Of a DNA stretch of 5,760 bases, positions 1 through 5,760 are shown piece after piece. Made by a program: the position numbers and the translations under genes. The notes beneath the pieces were generated by a model that did no database searches, was not told where the DNA came from, and worked only from the letters and a program-made list of their open reading frames with translations. Positions within the stretch are counted from its first letter, which is position 1. Each line of letters starts with the position of its first letter. The DNA lies in assembly GCA_000432515.1 (NCBI GenBank), contig HF996015.1:1-5760 (forward strand), written 5' to 3'. Source of the stretch: Bacteroides sp. CAG:545 (GTDB lineage Bacteria > Bacteroidota > Bacteroidia > Bacteroidales > UBA932).

Positions 1-40
1 GTTCGAAGAATGGGCTTATGAAGGGTATTCCAATGATTAA
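1..40 (+). CDS. possible C-terminal end of an upstream gene (partial)
   Basis: Reading from base 2, this frame stays open and ends with a TAA at 38-40. It encodes the 12 residues FEEWAYEGYSND, whose acidic and aromatic composition looks like a real protein tail. The gap to the methyltransferase ATG is 38 bases. If real, the upstream gene could share a transcript with the restriction operon; regulators often sit in that position. The fragment is far too short to assign a family. A second frame, from base 3, is also open as far as base 75, so the choice of frame is uncertain. Confidence 0.3.
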   Translation, partial: FEEWAYEGYSND

Positions 41-78
41 TTTCTTATTGTTAATATGCTACAAATGCATTGATTGAT

Positions 79-987
79 ATGAATAATTTTAAAGATATAT
101 CTGTAAAGCCGTTCATCAAGTGGGTTGGCGGTAAGACTCAACTACTTGATGAGGTGAAAAGATCCCTGCCGTCAGATTTGGGAAAGAGAACAGGCCTCAC
201 ATATGTGGAGCCATTTGTGGGAGGTGGCGCAGTGCTGTTTTGGATTCTTCAGGAGTATCCAAATATTGAAAGGGCGGTCATCAATGATATCAATGCTGAG
301 TTGATTTGCACATATCGAGTCATCAAAAGCAATGTTGAAGCTCTGATACAAGAACTCAACCGAATTCAGTCCGAGTACATTTCTATGGGCGCAGATGACA
401 GGAAAGAATATTTCCTGTCGAAAAGAGCCTTGTTCAATTCGCGTAATATCTCAGATATTGAGACTGCGGCTTTATTTATATTCTTGAACCGGACATGCTT
501 CAACGGCCTTTACCGGGTTAATTCAAAGGGTGAATTCAACGTTCCGCATGGCAAATACTCCAACCCGAAGATTTGTGATGAAGACACCCTGCGTGCAGAC
601 TCTACCCTTCTCCAGAAGGTTGAAATTCTTTGCGGCGATTTCAGCGAAACCGGCCTGTTTGCCGGACCTGATACCGTGTTCTACTTTGATCCTCCGTATA
701 AACCTTTGACAGCGACAGCTGCTTTTACATCATATGCCAAAGACGGTTTCGATGATAACGAGCAGCGGCGTTTGGGCCGTTTTATTGAGAACATTGCAGC
801 GGAAGGCTCTGTGTTTGTAGCAAGCAATTCAGACCCTAAAAATGTAGATCCTGAAGAGAACTTCTTTGATAGACTATATCATAAATTCACGATTAAAAGA
901 GTATCAGCAGCCAGAATGATTAACTCCAATCCCAATGGCCGAGGATGCATTTCAGAGATAATGATTTCAAACGCTTTCAACATATAG
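79..987 (+). CDS. dpnM: DpnM-like (Dam-class, alpha group) DNA adenine-N6 methyltransferase, GATC-specific
   Basis: This enzyme should transfer a methyl group from S-adenosylmethionine to the adenine N6 of duplex GATC, protecting the host from the adjacent endonuclease. Counting from the ATG at 79, the D12-class blocks appear in order: PFIKWVGGK near residues 11-19, the SAM-binding EPFVGGG at 44-50, VINDINAEL from 67, the NRTCFNGLYRVN block at 137-148 and the catalytic DPPY at 204-207. SAM binding before catalytic motif is the alpha-group order. From memory, it matches pneumococcal M.DpnM along its whole length, and 302 residues is close to that family's usual size. A TTG at 70 in the same frame would add three residues. 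I prefer the ATG at 79 because neither start has a clear ribosome binding site. It is the first gene of a tight operon, with the endonuclease gene 4 bases downstream. Confidence 0.95.
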   Translation: MNNFKDISVKPFIKWVGGKTQLLDEVKRSLPSDLGKRTGLTYVEPFVGGGAVLFWILQEYPNIERAVINDINAELICTYRVIKSNVEALIQELNRIQSEYISMGADDRKEYFLSKRALFNSRNISDIETAALFIFLNRTCFNGLYRVNSKGEFNVPHGKYSNPKICDEDTLRADSTLLQKVEILCGDFSETGLFAGPDTVFYFDPPYKPLTATAAFTSYAKDGFDDNEQRRLGRFIENIAAEGSVFVASNSDPKNVDPEENFFDRLYHKFTIKRVSAARMINSNPNGRGCISEIMISNAFNI

Positions 988-991
988 AGTT

Positions 992-1849
992 ATGAGAGAT
1001 TTCGACAAATGGCTTGCGGCCTTCAGACCGTCAATCGCTGACTATAAATACTATGTGGATTTTGACAAGGTTTTCGCAAATGTCGAGGCTATCAAGATTC
1101 CATTGAACATATTGAACTCGCTCATAGGCACAAAGAACATCGAGAAGGAATTTGAAGCCATCCTCAAACAATACCCAGAGACGTTGAAATGCATCCCGAT
1201 CCTTCTTGCAAAGCGTGAGCTGGAGATAATGGCTATGGATGATGAAGGCCAGTTCAATTTCAAATTCAATCGAATGAACTATACTGTCTCTGACTATACA
1301 AAGTTCATGCGCAAGACCGGATTGTTTGACCTTATGGAGAATCATCTCGTCAACAATCTTGTGGATTACGTTACCGGCGTTGAGACTGGACTTGATTCTA
1401 ACGGTAGAAAGAACCGTGGCGGTCATCTCATGGAAGACCTTGTTGAGAGCTATCTGAAGAAGGCCGGCCTTATCAAAGGACAGACTTACTTCAAAGAGAT
1501 GTACATCCACGAGATTGAATCCAAATGGGGAATTGACCTATCTTCTATATCAAACAACGGTGGAGCAGAGAAACGCTTCGACTTCGTGGTTAAAGGTAAG
1601 GATACCGTGTATGGAATAGAAACGAACTTCTACACCAGCAGCGGTTCCAAACTGAATGAGACAGCCCGCAGTTATAAAACCATCACGATGGAAACCAAGG
1701 CTCTTGGCTACTTCAAGTTCGTCTGGTTCACTGATGGTTGGGGCTGGGGCAGCGCCAGGAACAACTTGAAGGAGACGTTTGATGTCCTGGAGGATTTGTA
1801 CAGCATTGCTGATTTGGAAGACGGGATAGTGGCAAAAAAACTGAGATAA
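992..1849 (+). CDS. dpnB: DpnII/MboI-family type II restriction endonuclease (cuts unmethylated GATC)
   Basis: This is the restriction subunit, expected to cleave duplex DNA at unmethylated GATC in the cytoplasm. The 285 residues align from memory with R.DpnII (about 288 residues) end to end. Shared stretches include the N-terminal DFDKWLAAF and the NSLIGTKNIE segment. Also shared are the central block NHLVNNLVDYVTGVE (117-131) followed by DSNGRKNR (135-142), and KLNETARSYK near the C-terminus. Around residues 195-214, RFDFVV followed by GIETNFY gives D197, E210 and N212. This looks like the PD-(D/E)xK core of the family with asparagine in the lysine position. The ATG lies 4 bases after the DpnM-like stop codon, so synthesis is probably coupled to the protective methyltransferase. 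The frame is intact and no conserved block I know is missing, so an active enzyme is likely. GATC specificity is inferred from family membership. Confidence 0.95.
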   Translation: MRDFDKWLAAFRPSIADYKYYVDFDKVFANVEAIKIPLNILNSLIGTKNIEKEFEAILKQYPETLKCIPILLAKRELEIMAMDDEGQFNFKFNRMNYTVSDYTKFMRKTGLFDLMENHLVNNLVDYVTGVETGLDSNGRKNRGGHLMEDLVESYLKKAGLIKGQTYFKEMYIHEIESKWGIDLSSISNNGGAEKRFDFVVKGKDTVYGIETNFYTSSGSKLNETARSYKTITMETKALGYFKFVWFTDGWGWGSARNNLKETFDVLEDLYSIADLEDGIVAKKLR

Positions 1850-1852
1850 GTC

Positions 1853-2392
1853 ATGAAGAAAACCAAAGAACCTTCAATGTCAAGAGGCGGCGTAGCTCCA
1901 TTAGCTACCGTCCATGTTAATGGAACATATATCCTTGGCATTTACCAAGGAAAGTTATCTGAATATGACATAGTTCTAAGATATCGTCAGAAAGAAAATG
2001 GGAAATGGAGTCGGATACGGACGCCAAAGCATATACATTGGGCTGTCGATATGATGATTAAGCACTATAGTGAGCCGCATGAGACAGATTCGCTTCTTGA
2101 TAGTTTAATTGAACAGTGGCAAAGCACTGCCCCAATTGAAAGCCAAAATGATAAAAATGCTCTATTGAATGAGCAAGCATTGCTTGACGAGGTCAATTCG
2201 GAAGCTACTCAATACCCAAAGTTAGCCGGTAAAGGTGAGTATAGTGTAAAGTTCCTGATTTTGATTGCAAAATTGTTGATGGTCCAGGAAAAAACTAACA
2301 GGCATGATGCCTATATGTTCAAAAACCTGTTAGAAAGGCTCAAAGAACACCGGAATATTTTTGAGATTGTTTCGACCGCAACTTTCCATTGA
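1853..2392 (+). CDS. uncharacterised 179-residue protein inside the DpnII operon
   Basis: I do not recognise this family. The start lies 3 bases after the endonuclease stop, and the stop codon overlaps the next methyltransferase's ATG by one base (TGATG), so it is translated as part of the restriction operon. The first half looks beta-rich: alternating hydrophobic residues at about 17-31 and 38-45, followed by KWSRIRTPKHIHWAVDMMIK at 51-70, whose basic and aromatic residues could contact nucleic acid. Residues 95-125 are polar and probably a linker. The last 50 residues look helical, with a hydrophobic patch (KFLILIAKLL) and an amphipathic basic helix. There is no helix-turn-helix, methyltransferase, nuclease or signal-peptide motif that I can see. 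Met9 is a possible later start. It could be an accessory or regulatory subunit of the restriction system; the position is the only evidence for that. Confidence 0.85.
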   Translation: MKKTKEPSMSRGGVAPLATVHVNGTYILGIYQGKLSEYDIVLRYRQKENGKWSRIRTPKHIHWAVDMMIKHYSEPHETDSLLDSLIEQWQSTAPIESQNDKNALLNEQALLDEVNSEATQYPKLAGKGEYSVKFLILIAKLLMVQEKTNRHDAYMFKNLLERLKEHRNIFEIVSTATFH

Positions 2393-3273
2393 TGATTACT
2401 CCGTATTACAGATCTGTCGATAAAGACTTCACCCTTTTACAAGGAGGCTGCATCGAATTGTTGAAATCCTTTGATTTTAAGTTCGATATGGTCTTTGCCG
2501 ATCCGCCGTATCATTTATCAAATGGTGGTATCAGCGTTCAGAGTGGGCGCATGGTTTCTGTCAATAAAGGAGAATGGGATAAATCGCAAGGCTTTGAGGA
2601 AGATTACAAATTTGATAAGGAGTGGTTGTCAGCTTGCAGGGATAAACTGAAAAGCAATGGTACTATCTGGGTAAGCGGGACATATCACAATATCTTTTCA
2701 ATAGCCAGATGCCTGACGGAACTTGGTTTCAAGATTCTGAACTGTATTACCTGGGTCAAAACAAATCCACCACCAAACCTCTCCTGCCGGTATTTTACAT
2801 ATTCGGCAGAATATATCCTTTGGGCTAGAAAGGAGCAGAAGGTTGCTCATTATTTCAACTATGAGTTGATGAAAGAGATAAATGGCGGTACCCAAATGCG
2901 TGATGTCTGGACTCTGCCTGCAATCGCAAAGTGGGAAAAGAGTTGTGGCAAACACCCGACTCAAAAACCACTATGTGTTTTGTCTCGAATTATTCAGGCT
3001 TCAACAGAACCTGGAGCCTGGATTCTTGATCCGTTTACTGGAAGCAGCACTACCGGTATTGCCGCCACACTCCTTGGCCGCCGTTTCCTCGGCATTGACC
3101 AGTGCGAAAAGTTCCTTGAATTGAGTAAAGCTCGTAGAGAAGAACTTAACAGCTACTCTATCCGTGGTGAGTATCTGGACAAGCTCCAGAAACAAGCCAA
3201 ACTGTTTGAAGATAAAGATATCCGTGTCCTTAGTGAGCCACAGGTTTACTATGGGCTAGATCTGCCGTTTTAA
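2392..3273 (+). CDS. dpnA: DpnA-like beta-class DNA adenine-N6 methyltransferase
   Basis: This is the second GATC methyltransferase of the system. Catalytic FADPPY (35-40) followed by HLSNGG comes first. WVSGTYHNI, ITWVKTNPPPNLSCRYFT and the KHPTQKP block (187-193) follow. The SAM-binding DPFTGSSTTG (213-222) comes last, which is the beta-group order of the N6/N4 methyltransferase family. From memory, it resembles pneumococcal M.DpnA and the third Mbo gene along most of its length. M.DpnA also methylates single-stranded DNA and protects incoming transforming DNA; whether this enzyme does so is inference. I choose the ATG at 2392, which overlaps the previous stop codon by one base and gives 293 residues. 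An in-frame TTG directly before it is a weaker start. Residues after about 265 (YLDKLQKQAKLFEDKD onward) form a charged tail that may extend past the known homologues. Confidence 0.94.
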   Translation: MITPYYRSVDKDFTLLQGGCIELLKSFDFKFDMVFADPPYHLSNGGISVQSGRMVSVNKGEWDKSQGFEEDYKFDKEWLSACRDKLKSNGTIWVSGTYHNIFSIARCLTELGFKILNCITWVKTNPPPNLSCRYFTYSAEYILWARKEQKVAHYFNYELMKEINGGTQMRDVWTLPAIAKWEKSCGKHPTQKPLCVLSRIIQASTEPGAWILDPFTGSSTTGIAATLLGRRFLGIDQCEKFLELSKARREELNSYSIRGEYLDKLQKQAKLFEDKDIRVLSEPQVYYGLDLPF

Positions 3274-3305
3274 TTAATAGTTTTTTTACCGCATACGAAA
3301 TTTAT
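3274..3305 (+). other. short AT-rich spacer between the methyltransferase and the large last gene
   Basis: This 32-base gap is the largest break inside the gene cluster. It holds a run of seven T at 3281-3287, but no stable hairpin lies directly before it, so I do not call a terminator. There is no convincing promoter or Shine-Dalgarno sequence. The large gene may be read through from the operon, or may start its own transcript inside the upstream coding region. Confidence 0.4.
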
Positions 3306-5552
3306 ATGGCACGTTCAAACTATGCCCTGATATCGGCTTTGTATTCAGATAAGTCGAGAGGCCTTTATTCTGACATATACTTCCCAATTATTAAGTATGC
3401 CATCGTGAAGATTTATGGCAGTAAGAAGGAAGGGGAGCATTATGCAACATCTGATAATGTCCAGCAGAAGATTGCTGAACTCTTTGGTATTAAGATTCCT
3501 CATGCCGTAATTGCAAAGACTGTACTGAAGTTATCCCACCTTGTAAATGGTAGCATAGGGCTCAACGTATTCGAAGACGGAAATACGTTCCAGATAATAA
3601 GTGCTCGCTTTGATGAGAATGATGATTCGTATGAGGAACTGGAAACTGCTTTTAATCGGCATCTGACGGAGATAGAATCTGAATACAAAGGATTCATCGA
3701 GCGCGAGGGCGCTTTCGATGATAAAGTGACATTTACTGAGTTCATATCAAAGAATACAGACAATATCCTTGGCTATTTTGAAAATGGCTCAGAGTCGCAA
3801 GTAGAAGAACAATATACCTCAATGGTTTTTTTCTTGGAATACCTGCATACTGATAATCCAGAGTTATATAAAGTTGCCAATCAACTGTTTTGGGGCAGCG
3901 TAATTGCTGCATTCCTTCAGAGTGATCGTCCAAAAGTGCATGATGAAGAGAGAGGCTGCGAAGCCGAGTATTATCTGGATACTCCCATTGCTATGGCCTT
4001 GCTTGACCTATCCACACCAGAAAACGAATTGAGTGCGAGCGATGTATGCGACATAATTAAGTCATCTGGCGGAATTCTGAAAATTCATCCTGTAACAATT
4101 GAAGAGATGAAGACTATCTTGGGCTCGGTCGCCCAAAACGGGCCTTATCCTGGAACAGGAATCGCCAATGCATGCACAAGAAGAAAACTATATGCACCTG
4201 AGATTACGAAGTTACTCCTTAATCTCCAGAAAGAACTTGAATCGAAAGGCGTAATGGTATTCCCTGCTTCTATGCCAGATTGCAGGCGGCAGGTGATGAG
4301 CAAGTATAAAGGAAAGCCTGTTTTGCGAGATTTGGCAGCTATTCGTAATGATAACGCCGGAGTGGAGGCTCAAAATATGTATTTTTCTGACCAATTCCGT
4401 GAGGCTCATGATATTTTTATGGATGATTATATCAAGGAACAGCGGAAAGCCAAGAACGATAGGAATAACATATTTTTTCTAACTACAAATGCGGATCTCA
4501 TTACTTTCTGTAAGAACAGGCACACAGATGCAAATTATATGTTATCGACCAGTAAAGTGATCTTGGAACTATGGATGCATAACGCTCAACCAGCCAAGGT
4601 GTCAGCAAGTGCTCTTACTGAAGCCATGGCTCGCTGCCTAGACTTGCATAGATCGAAGGTTCGCACAAAACTGCATGAGGTGGCAAAGTTCTTCAATCGC
4701 AACAAAGATGACATTGCCCCTGAAGTATATAATGAGTTCCTTCGTCTTCTCTATCGTAGAGCCCGAAATGTGGTTGCAGCGGTAGAACAAGCACCAGATG
4801 GGGACTCTAAAGCGTATCTTCAAAATTTGCAAGTAGCTATCAAGGAGGACCAAGCACACTTTGATGCCATTAATAGTGAAGTAAACAGCAAGAAAGAATC
4901 GCTTGAACAAAAAGTGGCTCAACAAGAAATAGAGATTTCAGGATTGTCAGGTGAGTCCGGCTTGAAATCGCAGAGAATTAAGGGTTTGACAGAACAGACA
5001 GAGAAACTTGAGCACCAGAATAACAAGTTAAAATCCGACATTGGAGAAATGTCTAAAGAGCTTGGTTCCATTCAAGAGGAGATTGCAAAATTGCGGGAAG
5101 AGAAGAAAGAATCTGATAAACTTAATGCTCTGTATGCTAAAAGAGATTCTCTGGAAGAGAAGCTCGTCCAACTTAAGTCAGTGATAGACCCTTTAGAGAC
5201 AAAAAGATGTTCGAGTTTTTCATATAAATGTCCTATGGTTCTTCGGATTATTGGCATATCACTAATTGTTGTTGTCGTGTTGTTACTTATTATTGACAAG
5301 GTTGTGAATCTGTTTACGTTTATTACTTGGGGTGCGGCTGGTGTTATTGTTGCTGTGGGGGGCATCATTATAACTTATGCCTTTAATATTGGCTCGGAGG
5401 AGAAGGTTAATAAGCGCAGAGAGCAGGCTTTCGCAATTTGGGATAAAGAACACTCAAATTACTCGCAACTAAAAGTACAGATAGTAGAAACAGAGAAGGA
5501 ACTTAATCGTACTAAATTAGCGATTAGAGACTCTTCAACTCAGAAAGAGTGA
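3306..5552 (+). CDS. large membrane-anchored protein with probable PIN-like nuclease domain and coiled coil
   Basis: I do not recognise a named family for this 748-residue protein, but its architecture can be read. Residues 1-100 contain QQKIAELFGIKIPHAVIAKT and a beta-hairpin-like end, suggesting a winged-helix fold. Residues 220-405 look PIN-like: YYLDTPIAMALL with D225, then HPVTIEEM with E266/E267, RDLAAI with D342, and FFLTTNADL (391-398), matching the last strand of PIN domains. A long charged coiled coil spans about 503-630. Two hydrophobic helices follow at about 645-663 and 669-693, joined by a loop of about five residues, and then a charged 50-residue cytoplasmic tail. The hairpin anchor would leave both ends in the cytoplasm, where a nuclease could reach RNA or DNA. 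The ATG is 33 bases after the DpnA-like stop. It could be a defence effector, but a structural or unrelated role is possible. The domain call rests on motif pattern only. Confidence 0.9.
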   Translation: MARSNYALISALYSDKSRGLYSDIYFPIIKYAIVKIYGSKKEGEHYATSDNVQQKIAELFGIKIPHAVIAKTVLKLSHLVNGSIGLNVFEDGNTFQIISARFDENDDSYEELETAFNRHLTEIESEYKGFIEREGAFDDKVTFTEFISKNTDNILGYFENGSESQVEEQYTSMVFFLEYLHTDNPELYKVANQLFWGSVIAAFLQSDRPKVHDEERGCEAEYYLDTPIAMALLDLSTPENELSASDVCDIIKSSGGILKIHPVTIEEMKTILGSVAQNGPYPGTGIANACTRRKLYAPEITKLLLNLQKELESKGVMVFPASMPDCRRQVMSKYKGKPVLRDLAAIRNDNAGVEAQNMYFSDQFREAHDIFMDDYIKEQRKAKNDRNNIFFLTTNADLITFCKNRHTDANYMLSTSKVILELWMHNAQPAKVSASALTEAMARCLDLHRSKVRTKLHEVAKFFNRNKDDIAPEVYNEFLRLLYRRARNVVAAVEQAPDGDSKAYLQNLQVAIKEDQAHFDAINSEVNSKKESLEQKVAQQEIEISGLSGESGLKSQRIKGLTEQTEKLEHQNNKLKSDIGEMSKELGSIQEEIAKLREEKKESDKLNALYAKRDSLEEKLVQLKSVIDPLETKRCSSFSYKCPMVLRIIGISLIVVVVLLLIIDKVVNLFTFITWGAAGVIVAVGGIIITYAFNIGSEEKVNKRREQAFAIWDKEHSNYSQLKVQIVETEKELNRTKLAIRDSSTQKE

Positions 5553-5555
5553 GCC

Positions 5556-5603
5556 ATACAAACAAGTCACTCATCAAGGTTCTTTAGAGGTCAGAGTTTG
5601 TAT
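5556..5603. repeat. 8-base perfect inverted repeat after the last gene
   Basis: ATACAAAC at 5556-5563 is matched exactly by its reverse complement GTTTGTAT at 5596-5603, with 32 bases between. It starts 3 bases after the stop codon of the large gene. The stem is AT-rich, the loop is long and no T-run follows, so it is a poor intrinsic terminator. It could be a weak transcript-end structure or chance. Confidence 0.35.
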
Positions 5604-5727
5604 AAGAAATGATGTCATCTCCGTAATAACAACATAGTGCTTCCTTGATTGTTTGATAATCAACATATCGTTTCATGCTTTATGAATAAGAAAACAGAAA
5701 TATATGGCTCATGTGCAAAACCCTGTG

Positions 5728-5759
5728 TTTGAGAAGTTGAAAAAACTATCGTACCTTAG
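5728..5759 (+). promoter_or_regulatory. probable Bacteroidota-type promoter facing out of the window
   Basis: TTTG at 5728-5731 is followed after 20 bases by TACCTTAG at 5752-5759. This closely matches the Bacteroides housekeeping promoter (TTTG at -33, about 20 bases, TAnnTTTG at -7), with one mismatch in the -7 element. The start of transcription would fall just beyond the window, so a gene on the same strand is expected there. This is also the best clue to the host phylum. Confidence 0.55.
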
Positions 5760-5760
5760 C

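Larger units (their letters stand above)
5553..5760. other. gene-poor region downstream of the cluster
   Basis: These 208 bases hold no protein frame long enough to support. The longest ATG-started candidate I saw is 30 residues, on the minus strand (5676 to 5584). The region has an inverted repeat near its start and a Bacteroidota-type promoter at its end. It looks like the boundary between the restriction island and the next transcription unit. Confidence 0.6.

Noticed and set aside
1031..1510. 159-residue open frame on the minus strand
   Set aside because: It lies entirely inside the well-supported DpnII endonuclease gene, and its translation shows no recognisable domain. It is a shadow frame.
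1853..2392. Third gene as a C (controller) protein
   Set aside because: C proteins are about 80-100 residues with a clear helix-turn-helix. This protein is twice as long, with a beta-rich first half and no such motif.
3281..3287. T-run after the DpnA-like gene as an intrinsic terminator
   Set aside because: No stable GC hairpin lies directly upstream. The nearest candidate, around 3254-3266, has only three base pairs and is too far from the T-run.
5072..5368. 98-residue minus-strand frame opposite the membrane segment
   Set aside because: It overlaps the coiled coil and membrane helices of the large protein, and its low-complexity sequence (Thr/Ser/Ile-rich) is what the reverse of such codons gives.
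4800..5552. Large protein as an SMC or chemoreceptor family member, suggested by its coiled coil and membrane helices
   Set aside because: There is no Walker A or ABC signature, and the membrane hairpin is near the C-terminus with no periplasmic domain or signalling tip.
5584..5676. 30-residue minus-strand ORF as a gene
   Set aside because: Too short, without a ribosome binding site or recognisable family; kept only as part of a low-interest finding.
5682..5732. 16-residue plus-strand ORF starting MNKKTEIYGS
   Set aside because: It is very short and runs into the probable promoter, so it is unlikely to be translated.

Overview
The window holds a complete DpnII/MboI-type (GATC-specific) restriction-modification operon, followed on the same strand by a large membrane-anchored protein of unrecognised family. 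The DNA looks like a Bacteroidota chromosome or one of its mobile islands. The A+T content is moderate, start codons lack good Shine-Dalgarno sequences, and the last bases carry a sequence close to the Bacteroides-type promoter (TTTG, 20 bases, TAnnTTTG-like). This host assignment is an inference; no marker gene is present.

Layout: bases 1-40 may be the tail of an upstream gene. Next come a Dam-class adenine methyltransferase (79-987, DpnM-like), the DpnII-family endonuclease (992-1849), an unrecognised 179-residue protein (1853-2392), and a second, beta-class adenine methyltransferase (2392-3273, DpnA-like). These four genes are separated by 4 bases, 3 bases and a 1-base overlap, so they are almost certainly co-transcribed. 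After 32 bases comes a 748-residue protein (3306-5552). It has a possible winged-helix N-terminus, a probable PIN-like nuclease domain, a long coiled coil and a two-helix membrane anchor. The last 208 bases have no convincing gene but hold an inverted repeat and an outward-facing promoter.

How the genes work together: the two methyltransferases should both protect GATC sites. The DpnM-like enzyme acts on duplex DNA, and the DpnA-like enzyme, by analogy with pneumococcus, may also act on single-stranded DNA. The endonuclease cuts unmethylated GATC. The small third protein sits inside the operon, between the endonuclease and the second methyltransferase, so it may be an accessory factor. The large last gene could be a second-line defence effector or an independent neighbour. 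The most novel points are the PIN-coiled coil-membrane protein and the unnamed operon member.
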